DNA of 64,000 nt, from NCBI RefSeq assembly GCF_033659955.1, contig NZ_JARUJP010000012.1, positions 1 to 64,000 on the forward strand, written 5' to 3'. This DNA is from Clostridium_AM tanneri (lineage in GTDB: Bacteria; Bacillota; Clostridia; Clostridiales; Clostridiaceae). Positions within the stretch are counted from its first letter, which is position 1; every line of letters starts with the position of its first letter. The notes beneath the pieces were generated by a model, which saw only the letters and a list, made by a program, of their open reading frames with translations, was not told the origin of the DNA and ran no database searches. Positions 41,553-50,342 of the stretch are shown one piece after another. The position numbers were made by a program, and so were the translations under genes.

Positions 41553-42359
41553 TTATATATTTCTGTTTATCATATTAAGAATTAAACTCACTAAAAATGT
41601 TACTATAGAAAGTAATACAGATATAATTAAAAAACCTGTTATTAAAATATTGTACTTAATCAAATTAAAGGATAATATGTATTTTGATAAGTTTAAGGCG
41701 TTAAGTATAAGCAGCAGTAGAAATAAAACCCCCAGTCCTTTAGAAGCTCCCTTTATGTCTGCAGAGCTTAAGGATATATGGGATGATATACATAAGGCTG
41801 CAAATAAAAATAAATAATAATATGGGTTTTGAAAATTTTCAAGTGAAAAAATAACCTTTATTAACCCTCTGTAGGAAGTAATTATTCCTTCAACTGTATT
41901 TTTATCTAGTACTGTAACCTGTAAACTTTTGAATAATATCTTAATGAACTCATTATAAGCCTGTGGTATTACAAATTTCATTAAAGCTATTATTGAAAAA
42001 ACTCCTCCAAATATAGGTGCTATACCTATAAAGAAGTTTCCTATCTGCTGATAGATACTACTTTGATTATAGCTATGTTGCACATATCCCATTATGCCGT
42101 CCTTATCTGGTTTTTGAAGCAGTTTAATATTAGTAATCTTATGTCCAAATAATAGAGCAAAAGTGGCATGGCTTAATTCGTGTATAGGCACCCCAATAAC
42201 TCCTGTTACCATAAGTGCTTTACTACCAAAGCTTCTTTGAAAATTTCTTATAGAATTATTCCTTAATACTCCAAGCAGCATTCCAACTAAAATAATCACG
42301 CCAGTAAGATAGGCTGTTTCTATAAAGGTTTTAATTATTAAATTCATTATAAATGTCAT
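41553..42359 (-). CDS. Membrane protein with HExxH motif (M50-like)
   Basis: A 268-residue membrane protein with about six spans. VPIHELSHATFALLFGHKI (His60, Glu61, His64) is a zinc-protease HExxH set in a hydrophobic segment, and NFFIGIAPIFGG downstream recalls the NPxxG-type region of M50 site-2 proteases, though no clear third Asp ligand is visible. It may be an intramembrane protease or an inactive relative. AAAGGGTG lies 10 nt before the ATG. A 16-bp inverted repeat separates it from the MFS gene upstream. Confidence 0.7.
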   Translation of the reverse strand: MTFIMNLIIKTFIETAYLTGVIILVGMLLGVLRNNSIRNFQRSFGSKALMVTGVIGVPIHELSHATFALLFGHKITNIKLLQKPDKDGIMGYVQHSYNQSSIYQQIGNFFIGIAPIFGGVFSIIALMKFVIPQAYNEFIKILFKSLQVTVLDKNTVEGIITSYRGLIKVIFSLENFQNPYYYLFLFAALCISSHISLSSADIKGASKGLGVLFLLLLILNALNLSKYILSFNLIKYNILITGFLIISVLLSIVTFLVSLILNMINRNI

Positions 42360-42393
42360 ATTATGCTTTCACCCTTTATTGCTATTTTTCTAG

Positions 42394-42435
42394 TTTCCTT
42401 TTGTTATATCCTTATTAATATATAACAAAAGGAAA
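42394..42435. repeat. Perfect 16-bp inverted repeat between the MFS and M50-like genes
   Basis: TTTCCTTTTGTTATAT (42394-42409) and its exact complement (42420-42435) with a 10-nt loop. There is no T run after it on the minus strand, so it may be an mRNA stability or processing hairpin. Confidence 0.65.
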
Positions 42436-42450
42436 TAAACTATTAAAAAT

Positions 42451-43686
42451 TTAATCTACTTTTATTCTTAAAGTAAGGAATAGATTCATAAAGGCTATTA
42501 TGGCTGCAGCAATAAAAACGTATTTATAGCCCATGGTTGCCCACAATATTCCACCAAAGAATGGTATAGTCATTGCAATTAAATGGTCAAAGCTTGTACC
42601 TGCTGATAAAGTAGGTGTTACATCCTCAGGACATAGGGCTATCTTTTTAATATAGGTTGATCTAGCCATTTCCACAACACTCATAGAGTTGTCAAGTATA
42701 TAACAGGCTGCAATGATTATAACTGCAATTGCTGCTGGAAATACGTCTGCAGCAAAGGCATAGCCTATGCAAATTACTATAAGAACTATTGCTTCTAGCG
42801 AAAGAACAAATCTCTCACCTTTTATATCAATGGCATTACCTACTATGGTTCTAGTAAGGATACTCAACCCAGAAACTATAAAACCTAGTATGGCAAAGGT
42901 AGGCGGATCAACATGGTAAACTTGAATAAGTACCCATGGAGCAAAGGTTAAAAAAATCTGCTTTCTAGCGCCGTTAACTACACTAAGCACATAGTACAAG
43001 GTATATTTTCTTCTAAAAACAAATTTTATTTTCTTTACCTTTGGTTTTTTCGGAGTCATTAACCCGAGAAAAATTAAGGCAAAAATATAGGAAATAGCGG
43101 CAATTATAAAGACAACCCTATAGGTCAGTCCTAGATATTTAAATCCAAGCCATACTATTAAATAACCTAGTATAGTTGCCATAAGGTTATAAGCATTAAA
43201 TTTGCCAAGACGGGCACCATAGCTATCTCTTTCCGATAAAGACATGCCAATGCTGGCAGATAAAGGCATAAAGATATGAGTTCCTAAACTCAAAATCATC
43301 ATCCATATTAACATAGCGGAAAAGGTTGGTGAAAAAAGACCTAATCCTATCATACCTAAAGATGCAAACAACATTCCTATCATGGATGCTCTTACATCTC
43401 CAAGAAAGGCAAGTAGTCCTAAAACTATCATTATAAGTGCCCCAGGAAGTTCACGGGGAAATTCCACAACACCTCTTGCCGATGCTGAAAGCTTGTACAC
43501 ATCACTTAAAAAATTATTAAAAACTGTTGAGTTTATACCACTGGCTATACCAGTAAATAGACCAACAATGAGAAATAGAGTAAAATCTTTATCATTTTTT
43601 AGGCTACCTATTAGATTTACAACTCTTTCTTTGTAACTTTTTTTATTCTTCAGTTCATAATCTTTAACTTGGGTATCAGAATCCAT
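42451..43686 (-). CDS. MFS transporter
   Basis: A 411-residue major facilitator protein with about 12 spans after a charged 30-residue N-terminus. The usual loop 2-3 motif region is LLAFLGDVRASMIGMLFASLG, and the C-terminal half contains the second repeat (GNAIDIKGERFVLSLEAIVL). ELPGALIMIVL and EFPREL in span 2 resemble uncharacterised Firmicute MFS proteins. The substrate is unknown. AAAGGAGATG precedes the ATG and a 17-nt-spaced promoter lies at 43720-43748. Confidence 0.88.
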   Translation of the reverse strand: MDSDTQVKDYELKNKKSYKERVVNLIGSLKNDKDFTLFLIVGLFTGIASGINSTVFNNFLSDVYKLSASARGVVEFPRELPGALIMIVLGLLAFLGDVRASMIGMLFASLGMIGLGLFSPTFSAMLIWMMILSLGTHIFMPLSASIGMSLSERDSYGARLGKFNAYNLMATILGYLIVWLGFKYLGLTYRVVFIIAAISYIFALIFLGLMTPKKPKVKKIKFVFRRKYTLYYVLSVVNGARKQIFLTFAPWVLIQVYHVDPPTFAILGFIVSGLSILTRTIVGNAIDIKGERFVLSLEAIVLIVICIGYAFAADVFPAAIAVIIIAACYILDNSMSVVEMARSTYIKKIALCPEDVTPTLSAGTSFDHLIAMTIPFFGGILWATMGYKYVFIAAAIIAFMNLFLTLRIKVD

Positions 43687-43719
43687 AAATTATGCATCTC
43701 CTTTCATGCCAATAGATTA

Positions 43720-43748
43720 AGTATATAACATAAAAAAATGTAAATCAA
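43720..43748 (-). promoter_or_regulatory. Promoter of the MFS gene
   Basis: On the minus strand TTGATT (43743-43748), 17 nt and TATACT (43720-43725). Confidence 0.6.
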
Positions 43749-43812
43749 TTATGTTACCTGTCAGAAAATAGTTATATAGAGTATAAACAGCTATAGAATT
43801 TATTACTGCAAA

Positions 43813-43868
43813 AAGAAGAAGCAGAATCACTATAGTAAACATACTATAGGATTCCGCTTCTCTTTCCT
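43813..43868. terminator. Strong hairpin in the MFS / small-protein intergenic region
   Basis: AGAAGCAGAATC plus CTATAGT pair with ACTATAG plus GATTCCGCTTCT. The minus-strand tail is TTCTTTTTG, so it best terminates minus-strand transcripts, yet no minus-strand gene lies upstream of it. The rest of this 400-bp gap (43687-44086) holds a short CCAGTTA/TAACTGG hairpin at 43931-43947 and no supported ORF. Confidence 0.55.
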
Positions 43869-44086
43869 TAAAATGAAACCTATTCCTAGATCCCAAGTTT
43901 AAGTATAAAGAATATAACGTTATAAGTCACCCAGTTATAGTAACTGGAACTTTTATTATTGATTATATTCTTTATGATATTAGTATAACTACCTTTCTTA
44001 AAAAAATACATAATATTAATGAGAACTGTAGAAAATGTAAATAGTAGTCGGAAGGAAATAATATAATACAAAAGGGGTGGTGTCTT

Positions 44087-44269
44087 ATGGAAGAATATAG
44101 AGGATATGAAATAACAGTTATTGAAAATGATGAAAAGAATTACCCATTTAAAGCCATTGCCAGAAAAAGTAATAAGGAAGTTAAGCATAAAGGACAGAGT
44201 GTAACGCAGGCAGTAGATTTTGTAAAAGAAAGTATAAATGTCATTGTAGACAAAATAGAAGCAAAATAG
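44087..44269 (+). CDS. Conserved-looking small hypothetical protein
   Basis: A 60-residue acidic/basic mixed protein (MEEYRGYEITVIENDEKNYP and onward) with a predicted beta-rich first half and a C-terminal helix (TQAVDFVKESINVIVDKI). No family recognised. A good AAGGGGTGG ribosome binding site and a clean terminator 14 nt after the stop support it as a real single gene. Confidence 0.75.
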   Translation: MEEYRGYEITVIENDEKNYPFKAIARKSNKEVKHKGQSVTQAVDFVKESINVIVDKIEAK

Positions 44270-44282
44270 ACAAAAGTTATCA

Positions 44283-44326
44283 AAAAGGTGTGATCAATAG
44301 GACAAATGATTACACCTTTTATTTTT
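44283..44326 (+). terminator. Terminator of the small-protein gene
   Basis: AAAAGGTGT/ACACCTTTT stem with an inner TGATCA/TGATT pairing and ATTTTT tail. Confidence 0.88.
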
Positions 44327-44409
44327 GGGCCTTTTATGTTAGATGAATTCAGTGGGAATTTATAGTATACTATTATTTGGATTTAAAAAATGAAAGGAAA
44401 GTGTACTAT

Positions 44410-45669
44410 ATGAAAAAATTAAAGAATATTTTCATAATTATAATCTGTGTAAGTGTAGCATCTCAGATTCATTTTAATGTTTTAATCCAAGGTTTTACTA
44501 TAGCTTTTTCAGTGGTTGTATTTTCTATATTTCTTTATAATTATGTTGATTTAAATCCAATAAAAATAGCAATAATTACAGGAATAACTACGTCACTTTA
44601 CAAATCATTTTGGCTTTATTGGAATATCATGAGTTTTAGCAAGGTTATTAAAATGACTGCACCAGAGATAGTGTTTTATGTAACTTATGGAATAATATTT
44701 TATTTTTCCTATTACAAAAGCAGGAAAAAGGAGCTAACCAAATTTATGATTTTAGTATTTTGCTGTGATTTTCTCTCAAACCTTGTTGAAATTAGTGTTA
44801 GAACCAAGCTAATTGGGATAAACAGCAATATAATTAAAGACCTCCTTATAGTGGCCTGTGTTAGAACTTTAATAACTTTGATTATATTAATAGCAATGAA
44901 GTACTACAAATCCTTTCTTATAAGAGAAGAACATGAGGAACGCTACAGAAGACTGATATTACTAACTTCTGCATTTAAAAGTGAAGTGTATTTCATGAAT
45001 AAGAATGCTGCTGAAATAGAAGATGTAATGAAAAAATCCTTTTCAGCTTATCAGATTGTTTCCAAGAATCATTATCCCGATGAATTAAAGAATCTTACCC
45101 TTGATATTTCAAAAGATGTTCACGAGATTAAAAAGGATTATATTAGGGTTATGAGAGGTCTGGAAGAGATAACTAATGATAAAATTGACACTGAACCAAT
45201 GAATATAAGAGATATAATAAATATCTTAGAAATAGATACAAAAGATTATATAGTCACCAAAAATTTAGATATAGAACTTAAATTTAAAGTTGATTGTGAA
45301 TTCTATGTTCTTAAACACTTTTATTTGATGTCAATCATAAGAAACCTTATTTTTAACAGTATAGAAGCTATAGATAACAAAAAGAAGGGATTAGTTAAAC
45401 TGAAAATTGAGAAAGTGGAAGATGAATATGTCTTTTCTGTATCGGATAATGGGACAGGCATAAACAGCAGCAATTTGAATTTTATATTTAATCCCGGGTT
45501 TTCTACCAAATATAATAAGGAAACTGGAAGCATATGCAGAGGTATAGGTCTTACTTTAGTAAGAGACCTAGCACAGGACATTTTTAAAGGAAATATATTT
45601 GTACAATCTATAGAAAATAAAAATACAATATTTACAGTAAAAATACCGATAACTTCATTTAGGAGGTAG
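44410..45669 (+). CDS. Sensor histidine kinase, GlnK (YcbA)-like
   Basis: A 419-residue membrane sensor. Six to seven N-terminal hydrophobic segments (about residues 5-185) form the sensor. A coiled region with probable phospho-acceptor His follows (DVHEIKKDYIRVMRGLEEI, about 230-250). The GHKL ATPase domain at about 290-418 has the N-box IRNLIFNSIEAIDNKKKG, G1 VSDNGTGIN and G2 GIGLTLVRDLAQ. The ATG at 44410 follows AAAGGAAAG by 8 nt. It lies 2 nt before the YcbB-type response regulator gene, matching the glutamine-sensing GlnK-GlnL layout of Bacillus. The actual signal is inferred. Confidence 0.88.
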   Translation: MKKLKNIFIIIICVSVASQIHFNVLIQGFTIAFSVVVFSIFLYNYVDLNPIKIAIITGITTSLYKSFWLYWNIMSFSKVIKMTAPEIVFYVTYGIIFYFSYYKSRKKELTKFMILVFCCDFLSNLVEISVRTKLIGINSNIIKDLLIVACVRTLITLIILIAMKYYKSFLIREEHEERYRRLILLTSAFKSEVYFMNKNAAEIEDVMKKSFSAYQIVSKNHYPDELKNLTLDISKDVHEIKKDYIRVMRGLEEITNDKIDTEPMNIRDIINILEIDTKDYIVTKNLDIELKFKVDCEFYVLKHFYLMSIIRNLIFNSIEAIDNKKKGLVKLKIEKVEDEYVFSVSDNGTGINSSNLNFIFNPGFSTKYNKETGSICRGIGLTLVRDLAQDIFKGNIFVQSIENKNTIFTVKIPITSFRR

Positions 45670-45671
45670 AT

Positions 45672-46505
45672 ATGATGAGATATTATATTATTGACGATGA
45701 CGTTAATATTGTTAAGATATTAACTAACTTGATTGAAGAAAGTAAGTCAGGTGAGGTAATAGGCAGCTCCAATGACGGAGAAACAGCTCTCAGTGAAATA
45801 TTAATTTATAATCCAGATATTGTATTAGTTGATTTGCTTTTGCCTAAATTAGATGGTAATAGCTTGGTAAGAGAAGTAAAGTTGTTGAAACCAGGAATTA
45901 AATTCATAATGATTTCTCAGGTATCAGATGTAAAGTTGGTGGAGGATTCTTATAATTCAGGAATAGAGTTTTTTATTAGTAAGCCTATTAATAAGATCGA
46001 AGTAGAAAAAGTTACAAGTAAGGTTGCTGAAAAAATTGAAATCGAAAACATGCTTAATAATATAAAGAAAGTATTTAAAGATATAAATCCTCATAAAAAA
46101 CCTCAAGACAATAATATAAAAATAATAAAGCATACTTTAAGCAATTTTGGAATGTTAGGTGAAAAGGGGACAAATGATATTATAAAAATCTGTATGCACC
46201 TGTTAGAAACAAAGAAATCCTTTGAAGAATGTAATTTTAATGAGTTATGTTGCATTATTGGGGATAGCCCTAAAACAGTACAACAAAGGATGAGAAGAGC
46301 AATTAAGAGTGGGCTAACTAATTTAGCATACATAGGAATTGAAGACTATTATAATGAAAGTTTTCAGGAGTATTCTAAGGGAATGTTTGATTTTGCAAGC
46401 GTTAAAGCTGAGATGGATTATATCAAAGGAAAAAATAAAACTGGTGGAAAGGTAATAATAAGCAAGTTTTTTGAGGGGGTGCTGCTACAATGTGAAGACT
46501 ATTAA
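45672..46505 (+). CDS. Response regulator with YcbB domain, GlnL-like
   Basis: A 277-residue regulator. The receiver domain at about 3-120 has acidic DDD at 8-10, phospho-acceptor Asp in IVLVDLLLPKLDG and Lys in FFISKPINK. A C-terminal YcbB DNA-binding domain at about 150-270 includes DSPKTVQQRMRRAIKSGLTNLAYIGIEDY. YcbB-type regulators activate glutaminase and glutamine transport genes. AGGAGG precedes tandem ATG codons. The next gene is an amino acid permease with 10-bp-phased repeats upstream, the likely target. Confidence 0.9.
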   Translation: MMRYYIIDDDVNIVKILTNLIEESKSGEVIGSSNDGETALSEILIYNPDIVLVDLLLPKLDGNSLVREVKLLKPGIKFIMISQVSDVKLVEDSYNSGIEFFISKPINKIEVEKVTSKVAEKIEIENMLNNIKKVFKDINPHKKPQDNNIKIIKHTLSNFGMLGEKGTNDIIKICMHLLETKKSFEECNFNELCCIIGDSPKTVQQRMRRAIKSGLTNLAYIGIEDYYNESFQEYSKGMFDFASVKAEMDYIKGKNKTGGKVIISKFFEGVLLQCEDY

Positions 46506-46585
46506 GTTATGATCTTTATTACAAATTGAACTTCATATGACTGAAAATAGACTACAAGGAAGGTTTTTCCAAATTATTCGGCATT

Positions 46586-46634
46586 AAATGGAATGATTCA
46601 AAGATTGAGAATTTTAAAATCATTCCATTTTTTT
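46586..46634 (+). terminator. Terminator of the two-component operon
   Basis: AAATGGAATGATT/AATCATTCCATTT stem followed by T7. Confidence 0.9.
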
Positions 46635-46635
46635 A

Positions 46636-46685
46636 TGAAGCCTTGTGAAGCATTGAGAAGTATTTTGTAGTCAAGCCAGTATAAT
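46636..46685 (+). promoter_or_regulatory. Phased GAAG repeats and -10 box upstream of the APC permease
   Basis: TGAAG at 46636, TGAAG at 46646 and AGAAG at 46656 recur exactly every 10 bp. They end 20 bp before TATAAT (46680-46685), whose -35 is poor. This fits an activator-dependent promoter, presumably bound by the GlnL-like regulator. Confidence 0.5.
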
Positions 46686-46720
46686 CAGTACATAAATATA
46701 TTTTATAGGGGGCTTAGCAT

Positions 46721-48151
46721 ATGAAGTCATTTTTTAGAAAAAAAGACGTAAATTCTATTTTAGACAGTAATAAAAACAGCTCTTCAGAACGATCTTTAGG
46801 TGCATTTGATGTAACATTAATGAGTATTGGTGCAACAATTGGAACTGGTGTAATGGTTTTAACCGGTGTTGTTGCCGCAAGAGACGCAGGTCCTGCCGTT
46901 GTCCTTTCATTTATAGGCTCTGCTATAGCATGTATACTTGTAGCTCTATGTTATGCTGAGTTTGCATCATCAATTCCAACCTCTGGTAGTGCTTATGCTT
47001 ACATTTACGCATCCTTAGGTGAATTCATTGCTCATTTAGTTGGATGGTCACTTTTTATAGGGTATGTGGTATGTACTGCAACTGTAGCTGGTGGCTGGTC
47101 AGCATACTTTAATAGTTTACTAAGGGAATGTGGATTTAATTTACCTAGTATATTTATTAATATTCCAGGTGAAGGGGGCATAGTTAATGCTCCAGCAGTT
47201 ATTGTAGTATTGCTTATTACAATTCTTCTATCAAAGGGAACAAAGGAAAGTAAAAAGGTAAATAATATTATGGTATTTGTAAAACTTGGCGTTATAGTTT
47301 TATTCGTTGCTGTAGGTGCATTTTTTATAAAACCAGTAAATTGGAAGCCTTTTATGCCATTTGGTTTTAAAGGAGTATTTGCTGGTGCAGCATCTGTATT
47401 TCTTGCCTATGCAGGTTTTGACGCAGTTTCAACCTCTGCTGAAGAGGTAAAAGACCCTCAAAAGAATCTGCCTAGAGGCATTATTGCTTCAATGATAGGC
47501 TGCACACTTATATATATTATAGTTTGCTTAGTTTTAACAGGTGTTACTCATTACAGCAAGTTAAATGTTGGTGATGCTATGGCTTACGCATTAAGTTCTG
47601 TTGGACAGGGATGGGCAGCTTCTATACTTTCAATTGGAGCAGTTGTAGGTATTTTGGCAGTTATTCTTGCTTATCTTTACGGTTCATCACGTATATTATT
47701 TTCAATGAGTCGTGATGGTCTACTTCCTAAAGTCTGTTCTAATGCAAACCCAAAAACAAATGTACCTGTGTTTTCAACTTGGGTAGTAGGATGTTTAGCT
47801 GCTTTACTTGCAGGGGTTATAGATTTAAAACAGTTAGCTGATCTTGCTAATATGACTCTTTTAGCAACATTCTCTCTTGTAGCACTATCTGTAATCGTTC
47901 TTAGAAAAACTCATCCGAATTTAGAAAGAGGCTTTAAGGTGCCTTTAGTGCCAGTGCTTCCTTTAATGGCAATAGCATGTTGTTTGTTCCTTATGTTTAG
48001 TTTGTCAAAGACAACATGGCTATATTTTGGCACATGGCTTGCAATTGGAGTAATTGTTTATTTTGCATATTCACATAAGCACAGTTCATTACAGAGCGAA
48101 GATATCTCTCAGTCTATCTCTGAAAATATATTAGAGGAAAAAGGTGCTTAA
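46721..48151 (+). CDS. APC family amino acid permease
   Basis: A 476-residue transporter with 12 spans after a 25-residue polar N-terminus. It shows the APC start LGAFDVTLMSIGATIGTGVMVLTGVVAA, the CYAEFASSIPTSGSAYAYIY motif and the span-8 region AVILAYLYGSSRILFSMSRDGLLPK. The pattern fits the cationic amino acid transporter (CAT/YfnA) branch. Given the upstream GlnK/GlnL-like pair it may carry glutamine or a related amino acid (inference). GGGGG precedes the ATG. A possible structured RNA and terminator follow. Confidence 0.92.
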   Translation: MKSFFRKKDVNSILDSNKNSSSERSLGAFDVTLMSIGATIGTGVMVLTGVVAARDAGPAVVLSFIGSAIACILVALCYAEFASSIPTSGSAYAYIYASLGEFIAHLVGWSLFIGYVVCTATVAGGWSAYFNSLLRECGFNLPSIFINIPGEGGIVNAPAVIVVLLITILLSKGTKESKKVNNIMVFVKLGVIVLFVAVGAFFIKPVNWKPFMPFGFKGVFAGAASVFLAYAGFDAVSTSAEEVKDPQKNLPRGIIASMIGCTLIYIIVCLVLTGVTHYSKLNVGDAMAYALSSVGQGWAASILSIGAVVGILAVILAYLYGSSRILFSMSRDGLLPKVCSNANPKTNVPVFSTWVVGCLAALLAGVIDLKQLADLANMTLLATFSLVALSVIVLRKTHPNLERGFKVPLVPVLPLMAIACCLFLMFSLSKTTWLYFGTWLAIGVIVYFAYSHKHSSLQSEDISQSISENILEEKGA

Positions 48152-48182
48152 TTCACCCTTTATCATATAAATAAAATTTCAT

Positions 48183-48289
48183 GCAGTATTGGAATTATAT
48201 TAGTGCTTTAAGCATAAAAAATCCAACAAATTATGCAGAACCTTTAGGTAAATCCGCACATTCCTAGAGACTAATATAACCAGTACTGC
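48183..48289 (+). ncRNA. Candidate structured RNA with long closing stem
   Basis: A 20-bp stem (48183-48204 with 48270-48289; one G-U pair, one 2-nt bulge) encloses 65 nt. Inside are a second helix GCATAA/TTATGC (48212-48217 with 48231-48236) and a small ACC-TTTA-GGT hairpin near 48241. It matches no riboswitch class I know. It lies 31 nt after the APC permease stop and 14 nt before a terminator. A MITE-like inverted-repeat element is the alternative, though no target duplication is evident. Confidence 0.5.
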
Positions 48290-48303
48290 TATCCATTCTT
48301 TTT

Positions 48304-48340
48304 CTATTGAAGGAAGCTTCAATAGATTTTTATATTTTTT
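48304..48340 (+). terminator. Terminator after the permease / RNA element
   Basis: CTATTGAA-N6-TTCAATAG followed by ATTTTTATATTTTTT. Confidence 0.85.
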
Positions 48341-48474
48341 GATGTTATAGTCATTTTAAAATCTAATGTTTAATCATAGGCATTATCATAAACTAGACAT
48401 AAAGATTATAAGTGTGTTACATTATGGATATAAAATTAAATGTAATTTTTCCAGGAAAGGAGAGTTAGTTAACT

Positions 48475-50310
48475 TTGAAGACTATAGAATCCCCATATTT
48501 AAAGAGAAAAGTTATATATGAAAAGCTGGTGAAAAAACAGACAGAATCAATTAATTTTATATCAGCCTTAAGACTCATAGTTTTTATTGCTGCTATTGGT
48601 TGTGGATTTTTTTCCTATACACTAAAAAAATATTATTTTTTTGCCTTGGCAATAATCTTATTTGCCATATTATTTATAATTTTGCTTAATAAGCACAGTA
48701 GACTTAAATATAATAGAAAATGTTCAACATTGATAGGTGAGATAAATGGAAACTCCTTGAAGCGTTTAAAAGGAGAATGGAAATCCTTTGAAGATACCGG
48801 ATCAGACTTTCTAGAGGAGGATCACAGTTATTCAAAGGATTTAGATATTTTTGGAAAAGGGTCGCTTTTTCAATATATTAATACTGCTAGTACTTATTTA
48901 GGAAGGGAAAAGTTAAAGCATATATTAACAGCTTCAAACTATACTATAGGAGAAATATATGATAGACAGAAAGCTGTAGAGGAACTTTCAGATAACCTGG
49001 GGTGGAGACAAAGATTTATGGCTGAGGGACAGATAGCTGTAGAAAAAAAGAAAAATCCAGAATACCTATTTAAATGGGCTAAAGAGAAGAATAGCCTATT
49101 TTCTAGTTCAGCCTTTATCATTATGGCACATGTTCTTCCTATTATTACAGTGACAATTATTTTGCTGTATTTTTTATTAGAGGGTATACCATATTATTTA
49201 CCGCTTATGGCTATAGGAGTGCAGGTAATTATACTGAAGATTAACTCTAAAAAAAGTAATAAAATATTAGATGGAATTTACAAATACAAAAAAGATATAG
49301 AAGCATATGATAGAATGCTAAGACTTATAGAGAAAAAAAGATTTAAATCTAGCTACTTAATAAAATTAAAAGAAAACCTCGTTAATGAGAATAAAATAAC
49401 TGCAACAAAACAGATTAATAAGTTATCTAAACTGGTAAATTTAATTTCCGACAGAGCTAATTTTTTTTACCATATGATAAATAGTATAACTTTGTGGGAG
49501 TATCACTGCTTAATCAGACTGGAAGCTTGGAAAAAGGAATCAGGCCTATTTATAGAACAATGGCTAGATGTTATTGCAGAGATTGAAGGATTATCCAGCT
49601 TAGCTGTAATTAATCATGACTATCCACATTGGGTAATGCCGGAACTAAAGAACTCTTCTCTAATAATAGAAGGGAAGAATATAGGTCACCCGCTAATAAC
49701 TAAAAATCGGGTATGTAATGATTTAAAAATAGATAACACTGAAAGCATTCTACTGATAACCGGTTCTAATATGTCTGGTAAAAGCACACTGCTTAGAACT
49801 ATAGGAATTAACTTAGTTTTAGCATATGCAGGTGCACCGGTTTGTGCTGAGGCTTTTTGTTGCTCTATAATGAATATCTATACCTGCATGAGAATAAGTG
49901 ATAACCTGGAGGAAAATATATCATCTTTCTATGCAGAACTTTTAAGAATAAGAAAGCTTATAGATGCTACAAAGGAAAAGGAACCAGTATTTTTCTTACT
50001 AGATGAGATTTTTAGAGGAACCAATTCTAAGGATAGACATACCGGTGCTAGAGTTTTAATAGAAAAATTAAGTAGGGAAAATGCTTTAGGGATGGTATCA
50101 ACTCATGACCTTGAACTGGCTGATATAGAAGAAAAAAATAGGAAAGTTAGAAATTATCACTTTAGAGAGTATTATAAAAATAATGAAATTTATTTTGACT
50201 ATAAATTAAGATTAGGGGTTTCTACAACTAGAAATGCAATATACCTAATGAGAATGGCTGGTATTGACATAGATAATAATATGGCTGATAGAGATTATGA
50301 AAAATATTAA
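48475..50310 (+). CDS. MutS-like ATPase with N-terminal membrane segments
   Basis: A 611-residue protein. Two hydrophobic spans (about 30-48 and 52-70) and another pair (about 207-250) surround MutS core-like helices. The C-terminal MutS ATPase domain has LLITGSNMSGKSTLLRTIGINLVLAYAGAPV (Walker A), FFLLDEIFRGTNSKDRHTGA (Walker B) and MVSTHDLELAD. It lacks the mismatch-recognition domain of MutS1, so a role in mismatch repair is unlikely. Its true function is unknown. The TTG start follows GGAAAGGAGAG. The helicase gene follows after 32 nt, suggesting co-transcription. Confidence 0.85.
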   Translation: MKTIESPYLKRKVIYEKLVKKQTESINFISALRLIVFIAAIGCGFFSYTLKKYYFFALAIILFAILFIILLNKHSRLKYNRKCSTLIGEINGNSLKRLKGEWKSFEDTGSDFLEEDHSYSKDLDIFGKGSLFQYINTASTYLGREKLKHILTASNYTIGEIYDRQKAVEELSDNLGWRQRFMAEGQIAVEKKKNPEYLFKWAKEKNSLFSSSAFIIMAHVLPIITVTIILLYFLLEGIPYYLPLMAIGVQVIILKINSKKSNKILDGIYKYKKDIEAYDRMLRLIEKKRFKSSYLIKLKENLVNENKITATKQINKLSKLVNLISDRANFFYHMINSITLWEYHCLIRLEAWKKESGLFIEQWLDVIAEIEGLSSLAVINHDYPHWVMPELKNSSLIIEGKNIGHPLITKNRVCNDLKIDNTESILLITGSNMSGKSTLLRTIGINLVLAYAGAPVCAEAFCCSIMNIYTCMRISDNLEENISSFYAELLRIRKLIDATKEKEPVFFLLDEIFRGTNSKDRHTGARVLIEKLSRENALGMVSTHDLELADIEEKNRKVRNYHFREYYKNNEIYFDYKLRLGVSTTRNAIYLMRMAGIDIDNNMADRDYEKY

Positions 50311-50342
50311 ATAAGAATCAAATTATACAAGGAGAAGGAACG

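Noticed and set aside
43886..44188. 100-residue minus-strand frame rich in Phe and Ile
   Set aside because: It runs antisense through the 5' part of the small gene at 44087-44269, which has a better ribosome binding site and terminator; composition is that of AT-rich noncoding DNA.
48028..48044. TTGGCAC-N5-TTGCA, a sigma-54 promoter match inside the APC permease gene
   Set aside because: It encodes the conserved-looking FGTWLAIG of a transmembrane span, has no activator gene or start codon near, and the next gene begins 430 bp later behind a terminator. Chance is the simpler reading.
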